The position numbers and the translations under genes are program-made. 64,000 nt of DNA from Rhododendron vialii (taxonomy: Eukaryota; Streptophyta; Magnoliopsida; Ericales; Ericaceae). The stretch's first letter is position 1. Each line of letters opens with the position of its first letter. Below are positions 47,130 to 59,600 of the stretch, piece after piece. The notes below the pieces were generated by a model, which saw only the letters and a list, made by a program, of their open reading frames with translations, was not told the origin of the DNA and did no database searches. The DNA is taken from NCBI RefSeq assembly GCF_030253575.1, contig NC_080557.1, positions 15,352,001 to 15,416,000 on the forward strand, written 5' to 3'.

Positions 47130-47263
47130 TTGACGAGGGCTAAAATTTTGATCCAATTCAGAATGAGAAAAGGGACGTATTAACCTTAAAAGATTGTTGA
47201 CGAGGGCTAAAATTTTGATCCAATTCAGAATGACAAAAGGGACGTATTAACCTTAAAAGATTG
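47130..47263. repeat. 67-bp tandem duplication
   Basis: Two units of ttgacgagggctaaaatttt ... aaaagattg differ at one base. The second unit abuts the left TSD of the LINE that follows. Confidence 0.92.
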
Positions 47264-47344
47264 TAGAGGCAATCTTTAAGGTTAGATTTAAATCGAGAGA
47301 CGAGGCAGAGAGGGAGGGCTGTTCAGAATCTCAATGGGATTCTT

Positions 47345-47367
47345 TTTTTCTTTTTTTTTGGCTCAGC
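47345..47367 (-). mobile_element. Ultra-short retrotransposon insertion (second case)
   Basis: The 23-bp tttttctttttttttggctc plus agc is flanked by a perfect 18-bp repeat, aatctcaatgggattctt (47327-47344 and 47368-47385). On the minus strand it is gctgagcc followed by an A-rich tail, identical in its 3' end to the case at 16640-16665. Confidence 0.7.
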
Positions 47368-47385
47368 AATCTCAATGGGATTCTT

Positions 47386-48863
47386 ATTAGAGACTATTAT
47401 AGCATTCATGTGAACCTTGCTAGGTTCTCTCAGGACAGTCGCAATAGGATTCCCCTTCAGAAAGCTTGTGATAGGGTGCATGAAGCTACTGATTTTCCGG
47501 CCAATAACATCAAGAGTAAAGAATTCGGTGGTGATTGTAGAAGTCCCTCCTTTGCTGGTAAGAGTCTCCCCGGTACTTCTGTTACTAGGTTTTCTATTAA
47601 AGTCTAGGATGAGGGGAACCAATGGCTGTCGAGGAGCTAGCGTTGTTGCTAAGCTTCCATCTCTGCGGCCGGTGGAATCTCTTTCGGAAGCTTTCATAGC
47701 TGATGGGGTTTGGGATATTCAGATTCGTTCAATGGGAGGTAATTTTGTTTTGCTTACTTTTCCTTCCATTGAAGACATGAATGCTATGCTTGAAGAAAGT
47801 GGTTTGTGCTGGCTTGGAAACCTAAACCATTGAAGGAAATTTCTCATGTTGTTTGGCTTAATTGCTACGGGTACCGTTGAATGTTTGGAATGCTGAAACC
47901 TTTCACGGTATTAATGGAAGAATTTGGGGCGAGGTAATTAGTTTGGATGGAGCCACGTCAAATTGCTCTTCTTTTGATGTCGGTATTTCTACAAACGTTT
48001 TTGAGTCTATCAATCAAACTGTAGATTTGGATTTCAATGGTAAAGTTTTTCCTGTTAGAGTTGTTGAAGAACATGTGGGTGTTACTAATTTCATCAATGC
48101 GAGATGCAGATGTAATAAGGGTTGCGATGCTAAAACTATGTGGCCTTCAAAGTCTAAGGAGAAGTCCGAAGGAGAGATGGGGGTCAACGTGAAGGACGTG
48201 GTGGAGAATTCATCCGATAATGGGGCTGAAGATGTGAATGGTGAAAATAAGGAGATCAATTGCTCTAATAATTTTCATTTTGGAGATAACATTTTGGCGA
48301 TTGAGAAAGATAATGCTGTCGAGAACTGTGATGTTCATAGAGGGAAGGTTGATGGATTGGTCTCTTTGAAAAACTCTTCCCTCTCAGAGTGTCAATCTAT
48401 TACCAGTCCTACTCCTCTTTTGAGGCCCATTATGAAGGAGATGAGCGATGTGAAGGATAGGAGCGATGAGCTTAGTATCCCAGGAGAGAGATCCATTCAC
48501 CAAACTATTGAAAAATTGGAGAGGAGGTTCAATAGATCGAGAAGAAAGATTAGAAAGAAGAAAGCTGTTTCCGAATTTGGGTTTAAGGAGGCCAAGATGT
48601 TAAAGAAATATAAGAAGGTTCCCGCTTCTTCTTTTTCTTCTCATGACATTTGCAATAGAAACTCCCTCTTAATTAAGCAAGCTCGTAAGTGTATGGATTT
48701 AGGCTCTATTCTTGGCATTAAGTATTATGGCGGGGAGAGAGAGAACATTAAAAAATATATTGAGTTGGAGGAAGGTGAAATGTCGGATAAGGAGCTTGAT
48801 GGCATTGTTGATGGCGCCTTTGATGATTTGGAGGAAGGTGTCTCCATCTCAATAGAGTTTTGA
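47386..48863 (+). pseudogene. LINE ORF1-type RNA-binding protein, decayed
   Basis: It begins with what looks like the end of an RRM (SIHVNLARF). A central region follows with ADGVWDIQIRSMGGNFVLLTF and, after frameshifts near 47607 and 47835, PLNVWNAETFHGINGRIWG and SLDGATSNCSSFDVG. This resembles the DUF4283-type core of plant LINE ORF1. The last part (47862-48863) is open for 333 residues, acidic and then Lys/Arg-rich, ending EGVSISIEF. No zinc knuckle is evident. It would bind RNA if intact. Confidence 0.65.
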
Positions 48864-49333
48864 TTTTGTTTTTCTATTCTTTTTGGGGTATTTGTCTATT
48901 GTCTTTTTCTGCTTTCTGTTGTTAGCTTGCTGGTTGTGTTCTGTTGCGGTTGTTGGGGTTTTATTTTCGGTTGCTTCTTCGCTTATTTTGCTAAGGTTGT
49001 TTTGTTGTTGTTTTTCTGGTGCTCCATCTTCCTTTTTGCTGTAAAGGCTGGGTGGCTGTTTTCAGGTAGTCTTTTTTCGGTTTCTTCTAAGTGGTGACTG
49101 TTAGCATCCCCTTTGTTTGGTGGCTGTTTTTAGGTTTAGGCGGCTGTTTAGTGTGTTTTTTAGGGTTTGAGCTTAACCTTTTTTGTTGGTCTCTTGCCAA
49201 CATTTTGAATCTCGGATAACCTTAAGTTAGTAATTTGTCCTTCGGATGCCCTTATCCTTTTAATCTTTGTATCTTTTCAGAGATTAATAAATTTCTTTTG
49301 CTAAGGGGAAAGAAAAAAAGATTGTAGAGGCAA

Positions 49334-49726
49334 GAAATCATTCCCTTTTCGTTACCCAGCCGGAAACTTTTTATTCATAAAAGACATTTTTCCAATCAGG
49401 GACCATGTTCGTTTTAGGATTTTTGGTTTAGGATTTTGAGTAATGAGTGGAGAGATTAAGAGAGAAAAATGGGAGTAACAATTAAGAGAAAATTTATTAA
49501 AGACCGTGCGCAGAGAGAAAAGTCCAAAACCAAAATCTTCAACCGAAGACCAAACACCTCCCATCCCTTTCCTCACAAGGCATGCGTATTTCTCTGAATA
49601 ATCAAGATTTTGGTTGTTTCATTCCCTGTTTCCACCCCCTCGATAACTCAAGTGTCCAGGCCGTTGCACCTCGACTAATACGGGGAAATCAATCTCACCA
49701 TCCACTTGCAAGAGTCCCAATTAAAG
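49334..49726. other. Unassigned sequence
   Basis: The region is AT- and purine-rich; 49400-49560 resembles the MITE-like sequence at 14991-15214 in composition only. No gene seen. Confidence 0.3.
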
Positions 49727-50402
49727 GCAGAGCAAATCTTTGTATGACCAAGCCCAAGCAAATTGAAGAGGCTCATCGTTACTTCACAGGCTTCCCATAC
49801 AAGATTCTCACAAATATGGAACCTTGCAGACGAAATAATATGTTCAAGGATCATTAATCTGCCATAGGCCTTCAGAGTTTCATGAAACAGAAACCGAATA
49901 CCACTTTTTCTATATAGACTATATACTTGCACAGAAAATAAAAAATATGCTGGTATTGGTATTCTACCAAGGTTTCCAACGTTGCGTGAGAAAAGTATAA
50001 AGTCGACTAAAACACACGTATACATATTGATCTGAAAATAGAACGACGCAGCAATATATGATGCAGAGCAAATCTTTGTATGAACAAGCCCAAGCAAATT
50101 GAAGAGGCTCATCATTACTTCACAGGTTTCCCATATAAGATTCTCACAAATACGGTACAGGCAGACGAAATAATATGTTCAAGGATCATTAATCTGCCAT
50201 AGGCCTTCAGAGTTTAATGAAACAGAAACCAAATATCACTTTTTTTCTATATAGACTATATACTTGCACAGAAAATCAAAAATATGCTGGTATTGGTATT
50301 CTACCAAGGTTTCCAACGTTGCGTGAGAAAAGTATGAAGTCGACTAAAACACACCTATACATATTGATCTGAAAATAGAACGACGCAGCAATATGATGCA
50401 GG
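49727..50402. repeat. 336-bp tandem duplication
   Basis: Two head-to-tail units start gcagagcaaatctttgtatg at 49727 and 50063. They share, among others, ggccttcagagttt and gaacgacgcagcaatat. Few differences are seen by eye. No coding function is recognised. It sits 8 bp from the solo LTR. Confidence 0.92.
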
Positions 50403-50409
50403 TTAGTTG

Positions 50410-50870
50410 TGTTGAGTTTTGACTTCATTCTCATTTGTCAAAGATTAGCAGTCTTTCTTGACAATGGAAAGATCTGCACATTTGCAGAAGATTTGGCGTG
50501 GGTTGCATTGAATGCAATTGGTTTGGAAATCCTAGGCGTGGGAAGATCTCAAGCTGGGAAGATCTCACGCATGGTTTGCAATTAATGCCATAAGCATGGC
50601 TTTTGAACAGGGCTCTATCATTTGCCTATAAATTGAGCCGTCTGCACTTGTATGTGGTGTGGGAAATCAGAAATGTATCTGAGTTTGTATCTGTTTGTAT
50701 CTGTTTGTATCAGTTTGAGAGAGTGAGTAGAGTGTTCTGTAACTCCTCCTCCTAAATATAATCCGGCTGCCCCCCGTGGACGTACCCGATTTTGGGGAAC
50801 CACATAAATCCTTTGTCTCTGTGTTTGTGTGTGTGTTTGTGTTCTCGTTTGATCCTTAGTTTCCACAACA
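50410..50870. mobile_element. Copia-type solo LTR
   Basis: The 461-bp tgttgagttttg ... ttccacaaca is flanked by a perfect 5-bp TSD, agttg (50405-50409 and 50871-50875). A TATA-like gcctataaatt lies near 50623. No internal region remains, so it formed by LTR-LTR recombination. It lies about 265 bp downstream of the HISN3 stop codon. Confidence 0.92.
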
Positions 50871-51135
50871 AGTTGTATTGATTAGATCAAGTCTACTATA
50901 TTGAAAAACTTCAAGGAAAATGACCTAGTACTAGATTTTAAGGGCCGAAGCAGCTGCCTACTGCAACTGCAGTACATATCAACTGACACTTCAACATTTT
51001 ACTACTTTGGTTAGTAGTTGAGTGTTTAACATGTAATAAAATTCAATTCCAATCCTTCAATGCATAGACAAATCCATGCATAAACAATCACAAAGCCGAT
51101 TTCAGGAAAACATACAAGAGGCAAGGTGGGTGACA

Positions 51136-54100
51136 CTAAACTGCCAAAGCCTGCTGTTGGACATGCCAACCGATGACATCTTTGTATGCCAAGTTGCCCC
51201 CAAAAATATCCAAAGCACTACCCACAGTGACATCGACACGCTCCATCCCTGCAGCTTTTATCCTCTCTAAATCAGCCGTCACTGTGACACCACCAGCATA
51301 AGTCACCGGAATCTGACAAGCCAACCTCAATGAATCAACAAAATGAAAAATAACCAGCAAGCGTGGATGGCTACATAAACAAGCCTGGTTACTTTCAAGG
51401 AGAGGTTCTTTACAAAAATTATAGGTTACTGTGTGCTTCTGCAAACTATAAATTTAAAAAGTATCCAGCTTCATGTCGACCGGGGCCTTTCAACCTATAG
51501 CTTGCAGTCAAATATAAGATCCACAAGCTTCTACCCGCAACAGCATACCAAAAGAGGAAAAGGGAACAAACTGTGAAGGAAAAGCAAAAGAAAAAGAACC
51601 AAGAAAACCTTCAGCAGTAGTGGTACGGTGGGTAAAAGACTAGATGTAAACAACATACACCTCTTTTGTAGGTAGTAGCTCATGCAAAAATTACATTTGA
51701 ACCACCATAAGCAGTTTCTTGTGAATAGATATGTGCAGAGAAGATGCAAATTCAATGGACCATGTCATCATCCATGAAAGTTGGGTAATAAAAACGAGAT
51801 CTCTAGTTTTGTCTTCAATTATTTCCAGTGGGTGTCCCCAAGAAGGTGATAGAGCTTATTATTTCCAGTGGGTGTCCCCAAGAAGGTCATAGAGCTTATT
51901 GTCACGGACTTGCTCGATTCTAAGATAACCTTACGGCACCTAGAAACTCGCACTTGCTCTTGTGGTGCTAAGTAAGCCTTTAAGCACAAAAAGTCAGGAA
52001 GACGAGAACACTTAGTTTGAGAGAATGGAGAGTGCATTGCTTCAGAGAGAAGTATACAATGGCTTTTGGAATAGTGTGTATGGTACATTGGCCAAGTGAG
52101 GCCACCTCCCTTTCATAGGCACCTAAGAGTTCTAGAACATCCTCTTGGTAGACCAAAATTGACTTTAGAGGCACTAGTTCGAAATAATCTAGGCTTTGTG
52201 GATATCACGAAACACGATACCCTCGACAAAGCTAATGGAGAAAACGGATTCATGCAGCCGAGCTCAATTGATTAGAACTTAAGAATTGGTTTGGTTTGGA
52301 GCAATATAAAGGTGAAACGTACCAAGGGAGCAGTAGGGCTACTTGGCGTTCCCAATAAAAACCACCCAGCAGCTTCTTTTGAAAAATAACATGAATATAT
52401 AGCTCTTGCTGCTGGTTCTTCTCTCCTCTCTCTCTCTCTCTCCCCTTGCGGGATTTTCTGCTTCTCTACTGGTGCTTCACTGTTGCATCTCAACGCTATG
52501 TCCTCTAAATATCTTCAGGTATTTCTCAGCCACCTTTCTGCTCTTCTTTGTTTCAGTCTCTCTGCAGATTACATCACTTGGGTTCTTTCTTATTCTCTGC
52601 CATCTCATTTCTGAATTAAGTTCACTCATCTGGTTTGTTGTCTAGTACAAATTGTGCAAAATCTGAGGATGTTAATGACTTATTTGTGTCCATTTGATTT
52701 GAGATTTAGTATAGTTCTCCATTACAGTCATCATAATTCATGACTGGAAACCTACCGCTGCATTAATCATGTTCTTGGATAGCTTTCCATAAAGTTTTCT
52801 CACTCATCGTAACAATAATACTAGTACTAGTAATCAAGAGTGATGCATGAAGTTTATGTTCAGCCTGCCCTACTTGATGCGATAAACTAGGTAAAACACC
52901 GCTGGGAACCCCTTTTCACATGCCACATACTAATTGACAAGGTGGAGGAGTGTAAGAAGTAAAATATGAAGGGCGAATGTCAATTCTCAAAAAAAAAAAA
53001 ATCCAGAAAGTAGATAACAAAATTAAGAAGTAAAGGTATCTTGATAGCCTCCGAGGAAAATGACATGTAGAAACATAAAGATACGGACAAGATAATGTGT
53101 TACATACAGGTGAATGCCTGCCAAGCAGTGTCACAAGCTCTTCATCAATTCCCAGCCTGTACAAATAAATTAGATCACTAAATCAAAATTAAAAAAGGCA
53201 TAACAGCAGATTACCAAGTTTTCAAAAGGGTCCAATTGCCCAAAGTGATAACTTAAACTATCTCAATAGCATGGTAGTGAAATTGAACTTTCAGTTTTTC
53301 GAATAATGATAATTAATTATATGTTTGATAAGTTACTAAACCAAATTATGATGTATTTGGATGACGTAGCTGAACTTGTCTAACACAATTGGAGATTCTA
53401 AATAAGTACTCATTTCAATTCTTTTAGAATTAATAGATAGATGTCCTACTTGATCATTTCCATATATCTGTCACGAGAAAAGAGCAGATCACACTTGCCT
53501 CATTATTGATCACGTAACAAATCACAATATCCTGACGTGGATTATATGCTCATAGTGTTCCTATCAAAAAATAAACCAAAGGAAAACACTTCCGTTTTCA
53601 TGACAATGCACCCAAATGTCTTCCTGATGGTATTAGTTACTATTTCATTTACAAGCAACAACACAATAAAAGAGTGGGAGATCTAAATGAAGGCCAAACA
53701 ATATTAACTTTAATCCGCCTCAACAAAGAGCGGAACTCATGACAGTTTGGACAATAATGAGTTAAAGCGTCGATACAACACAATAAAAGAGTGGGAGAAC
53801 TGAATGAAGGCCAAACAATATTAACTTTAATCCGCCTCAACAAAGAGCGGAACTCATGACGGTTTGGACAATAATGAGTTAAAGCATCGATGTCCCATCC
53901 TACCAGACTAACAATTTTTTCTCTCAAAATGAAGCACCTTGAACAGAAAACATTTTGTGGACAAAAAGACATAACACACATTGCAACAAGAAAGAACAAA
54001 AGACAGTTGTACAACTTACTTTTTCCCTTCAACGTCAACACCATGGACAAGAAACTCATCAGCATATGTTGCAAGAAAATCCATTATCTTCTCATCAAGA

Positions 54101-56508
54101 AATACGTCAGTAAATTTCTGCCACCTGTCGGTGACAATTGCATATTTTCCTTCCTGCATGTCACAATAGTTAGAATAATTAGGAGAGAAGGAAATAGGTA
54201 GAGAGAACTTTCACACATTTTTCAGACTGGTCTCCATTCTTTATACTAATATATATGTCTAGTATCTTATTGTCCGCTCCTTTAAAAGCCCCTTTCTTTC
54301 ACCTGAATTCCTAGCGACAGTTACTGCACCACCATGAATGACCAAGCACAAGACTTCAAAGCAAGGGAAGTCCAACACAAGCTATCCGTGCCACAAATCC
54401 ATTCCAGTCAATAACGAATTGAGAAAGGGTGGGTTACAAGGTCATGTTCCTAATGGGAACGGAAAAAACATCACTAGAGTCTTAGAAAAATAGAGATTCA
54501 ACCAAAACATCTGGAGAACAACAGTATACGTTTAGTACTTGCTTGCACTTGAACTTAGGCCATCTCCAATCCGTACTCTTCCTCTTCATCTGATTTGGAA
54601 GAAAACTAGGTTAAAAGCTCTATCTGATATGAAGCAATCCAACCATTTCTTTTTTTCCCATCGAATCTTCTTAAAAAGTTTCCGACATTATTCCCACAAC
54701 CAAATTCCATGAAAGAAAATCATCTCCAAACATTAGTCTTTTATAACTTCGTCAGATATGATCTCATGTTAAAGCATTTACGGATTTGATACGAATTCGA
54801 TGAAAGGATTGCAGCTGATTTTAACCCCCTTTTCATCAACCTTGAATTTGATGAAGGATTGGAGATGCCTGTAAATTATCGAAAATACTGTAAAGAAACC
54901 AAATACAGTCGCCGCCTCTTCCCAAATGAGGGCCAAATCCCAACAGTGCATATTATCTAACACCATAGACTCTCGTACCTTCTTTCTGCAACTAAGATCC
55001 AACACGAGCCTCTGCTTTCCAACAACACGGGCAAGTTCTTTAAGCCTCTGAAGTTCCATTTGCCCATTATCGAATACATACTGCAACCAGAAAGAAAAAA
55101 GCTCTCAACAAATATATTTGAGTTAGATGGTTTATTCCTTCACACAAATCAAGAAGATGCAGTGTCAGTATAACTGGTTAGCACAAAGTAACATAAATAA
55201 CAGTTGGTTTGGTCAGGACTGGCCCTGATTTTAGGAATTCTGGTGCTAAAGAGGAGGGGTGCTTGGGTTTTAGGTTGCTTAAGATCTGGAATAATCCATT
55301 TACCGAAAGTGTCCATGAAGTCTGATACTCTCTGGATTAAATGGGTTCATATACATACATACATACATATAAATGTATGATATACAGTCCCCTTCTAGTA
55401 AGAACCTTAAATGATATACATAAAGCTTGACAGGAACTGTTTATGAAAAATTGTTTGGATCAAGAACTTACCAATATTCGTTTGAGCTTATTTTTTGCAG
55501 GCACTCTTAAAACAAGTTTTAAGCAAGTTGAACGGCTCCGATTATTAGCATGGGGCTCCGAACTATGAGGTCCACACCGTAGGAAAGTAAGGATCCCTAA
55601 CTAGAAGGGGACTGTATGTATGTTATAAGACATCAAAGTCATTGGAGGGTCAGAGTTCCCATTGGACATCTTGGACCATTAGGGAAATTGTTAATCTTAG
55701 AGAAGTCGTGCAGCCATGGGTCAAAAAAAGTCATGTGTGATGGGTTGGCTACCTTTCTCGGGATAGATAATTGGCATACTTCAGGTCCTTCGTACACTAA
55801 ATTGGCTTCAGTTATCCATCAAGGGTCATGGAAATCATGAAGGCCAAAGAATGCTATAACTAAAGGAGTGTTGGCCCCCAATACCTCCCATCCAAACTCT
55901 GTTAGATAGGGGTGAGCAAAAATCCGACAGACCCGCCTAACCTAACCAAGCTGGTCTGAGCCAACGCCTCTTGGATGGTTTGAACAGCAGCAGTGGTTGG
56001 CTTTGATTAGTGGGCATGTCCCGCAGCAAAACAGGTATTGGGGGGCAGTGTTCTAAAACAAGAAATTAATCGGCGATTAGTTGGCGATTAATTGTTGGCG
56101 GGGTCTATCTGATTAGGTCTGACTAACCATTAATCACCGATTACTAATTAATATGGACCGATTAATTGCCCGATTAATCCGATTAATTGCCAGATTAATC
56201 CAATTAATAGCTCGAAGGTGGCCGACCGCCCGACTAGCGCCTAGCAACTTTTAGAACATTGTTTGGGGGCCACTGTTCAGTGGTATTCTGCAAGCAGCCA
56301 CTTTGTGCATATTGCCAAAGGTTGGGTCTGTCTCCAATCCTCCCCCGCCCATACCCCTAATGATTGGGACAACATGGGTTATGTTGTTGTGTGTGTGTGA
56401 TTAACCCGCATCCGACCAACATATAAGTTATTAGTATGTGCGAATATGGTATGAATATGGTATACGCTACACGTGTCCCACGTATACATTTAAATTTTTT
56501 AACCTTAA

Positions 56509-56582
<74 letters not shown>

Positions 56583-56640
56583 ATGAATACGGTATATGCT
56601 ACACGTGTCCCACGTATACATTTACATTTTTTAACCCTAA

Positions 56641-56698
<58 letters not shown>

Positions 56699-59600
56699 CA
56701 TGCTCTTTGTTCTCTCTCAAACCACAAAGACTCCTGGACCCTCTCTATCTTCTTTGTAAACATCCTTCCCTACAACAAAGGAAAGAGGGAGCAATCTCTC
56801 AGGCTTTTCGGTGGTAGAGTGAGGAATCTGTGGAGATTTCTCTTCCTATTTGAATGGTTTAAGTTTGACAGGGATTTGGGTTGTTCAAACTAGAAGACAA
56901 TGAAGATGAAGCAGCGATCATAATGCCGTGTCTAACCCGAAGACCCGACCGTAACCCGTCTGCAATAAGTACTGAAGTAGTGTTCTCAAACGGTTTTTAT
57001 CCATGCTTATGGTCAAAATCGGTTCTCAAAGGAGATCACCCAACCAGATGGGGTTGAGTTGCCAGTTAGGGTCCAACCCAACCCAACCCGACCCGGCCCG
57101 ACCCGTGCTCACCACTACAGGTAGATGGACCTTGTCTGTTGTTCCTTGGGCCCTGTCATGTGTTGGGGGATGTGTGTGGATGCAAGGTATGTGCTCTGCC
57201 ATAGCAAGGTTTAGACACATGAGCATATGTTTTTTTGAGTGCGAGTATTCCCAGTTTGTATGGAGCCGTTGTTGAGCAGAAACAAGATTGTTAGACCTTG
57301 TTTTGGGTTGTCAAGAGAAATGGAATGGGTGTGCAATCATATGAAAGGGACCTCTTGCTCTATGAAGGTTGACAAGCTCTCCATGGCACCAGCTATCTAC
57401 AGGGTTTGGAGGGAGAGGAACAACAGATAGTTCCAGGGTAAATCAGTGCCTGCTTCTGTTTTGTGTTCGTTGATTGCAGAAGAAGTAACCTGCAAATGGT
57501 CATGGAGGAATTTGAAGCCAACGGATAGAAATAGACTATTGGCCAGAGATTGGGGACCGAGTCCTAGGATTTTTGGCTCCCTGTAGCTTTTTCTGTGGAT
57601 AAACAGCTTTGCTTCTTGTTGCAATTGCTTTCTAGCTAAGCCAGGAACAAACTTGGCCTGGTTGCTTGCAAGGGCTTGGGCCTGTGTTTTTGGTTTGTTT
57701 GCTTAATGGATAGTTAATTTACCCAAAAAAATGTAAATGGCATCCAACGTCAAAGACTTCTCGGATTAGCACACCGTGCAGGAACAAGCAGCAACGTAAT
57801 CAAGAATGTAGAAGTGGTCTGAGTTGCAACTAGTCAATTGTTGGATTTATACCGAATTCACCAAAACCAAAAATTTGGGGTGAGCATGAATGTGGATTGA
57901 GGGTACAGAGGGGTACAAGCATGACAATTAACAGTATGATTTTTCTGATAATACATCACATAACAGAGCCACAGACTGAAGCACATGGTAAATAGTGCTG
58001 AGCCTTTTTTGCAACGATTCCTAAGAAAAGAAAAAAGAACACTGAAACCATACTGATGTGATAATGACATGGCTGGCTCCTTCTTCAATGTAACTCAAAG
58101 CATTGTCTGGATTGATCCCACCTCCAACATGAAAACCACCTGGATGTTATCAGTCCTCGCAGTAAGTTCAGCAGAGAATATCTATAAGTTTAAACATAAA
58201 ACTTTAGGCGGTCGGAAAGACAACATGGGACAGCTATAAAACCTGCCTTTTAGACCACAAGGTTAACCGTCGCTTACCTACGGATCAACTAATACTAGAT
58301 GTTCAAGGTATATGCCTCAACATACATGTACAAGCACACATACTTCTATACGAGCCTGTATAAATTGCAAATAAGGTGCATTATGGAACTACAAATACAC
58401 GGTCTGATGATTAAGAAGAGCAGGAGGAAGGGGAAGATGACAGTAAAAAAAACTAAAAGAATTAACTTGAAGGGTGACGATTTTTACTACACCAAAATAC
58501 AAGCTCATAATTGGGGAACCCCAACAATTAGGAATCTCGGTTACTACCTACCTATGTGCAAAGAATTATCGCTTATAGGACCAGCAGAGGTAATAATTTC
58601 TACGAACATTACAATGTTGCACCCTGTACTTATAACAAACTTTTTGATAGATGTTCTATTAATGGAAATTACGAGAATAACCCCGATGCATAGGGTTCTA
58701 ACTCTCCAGTGTTCAGGTGTGAATGCACAACAAATTATTTCCTAGTACTGAATAAGACAACTTCTTCTGTGCAGCTTTTTTTTGTTCCAACTGCCATGCA
58801 TAAGTTGGAGAGAATATAAAACAAGATCACAAATTGTGAAGAACAATACATTATGGAAAAAAAGAAAGAGTAACAGTTGTCTACCAGGAAACGCATGCAG
58901 TGCATCCATGGCTGCCGATTTGCTTAAAGGATCAGCTCCAATCATGATGACATGACCACCTGTAAGGCCATCTTCTTTGTATATGATTGCATACTCTGCC
59001 GCTGACTTATCTGATTCAAAATTGGTTACTGGAGATGTACTACCCTCCTTCAAATCCTGAATGGTAGACCCCACAATTTGCTTAACTTTCCCCTGAAAAC
59101 AAACTCTGTGTTAATCAGGAAAAGTAAAAACAAACCCTCTTATAAGTACCTTGAGAGTCAAAAATACCATGAAAAATCAAACCTATCAATCAAATAGGTT
59201 CGACATGTTTCCATGATCTGGCCAAAACTGTAGGTCCCTGGCACAGATTGTAACATGGAAGCCAACTATAGATCAATACCATTGGATAATCCAAATCCCA
59301 TTTTGACAGGTGACAAAGATAGAAAAGGTTTTTGTTCTCTCCTTAGCAGTACCCTCAATGCAATGTGTCCAACAAAACATTACAGAAAACATGGGAAACC
59401 CACCCAAGCAACAAAGGTTTATCATGCAGAAGTTGTTCTTAAAGTTTAAACCACTACCAGCTAAACAAAGTGTCACAAGTGACACAAGAAATAACCAAAT
59501 CAGGAGGAGAGATAAAGTAAGTCAGAAAGATCAGTGAAACCCTTGCTTATCAACAAACACAAAGGCTCACTCCATGTAGTGATACATAAATTGCATTGTC

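Larger units (their letters stand above)
47273..49318 (+). mobile_element. Complete ORF1-only LINE insertion (HAL1-like)
   Basis: A perfect 15-bp TSD, agattgtagaggcaa (47258-47272 and 49319-49333), bounds 2046 bp. The insert holds an ORF1-type coding region ending at 48863, a 3' UTR of about 450 bp and an A-rich end. No endonuclease or reverse transcriptase is present. The TSD shows the ORF2-less RNA was itself retrotransposed, so enzymes were supplied in trans. Two further copies (33556-34390 and 15725-16765) share the ORF1-to-UTR junction. Confidence 0.85.
55200..57732 (+). mobile_element. LINE ORF2 3' fragment in HISN3 intron
   Basis: On the strand opposite HISN3, fragments read like the end of LINE-A ORF2: an [17 protein letters not shown] block near 55640, a [11 protein letters not shown] zf-RVT remnant near 57230 and [12 protein letters not shown] near 57390. 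A 3' UTR and a short A-run follow near 57725. Stops and shifts are many. It is itself interrupted by a MITE (55384-55615) and a hAT element (55907-57117). Confidence 0.75.

Noticed and set aside
53649..54074. Minus-strand 141-residue frame with an internal peptide repeat
   Set aside because: It arises from the 117-bp tandem duplication in a HISN3 intron and crosses an exon boundary in the wrong frame.
56357..56893. Ser/Leu-rich and Arg/Glu-rich frames
   Set aside because: They are translations of TC/GA microsatellites.
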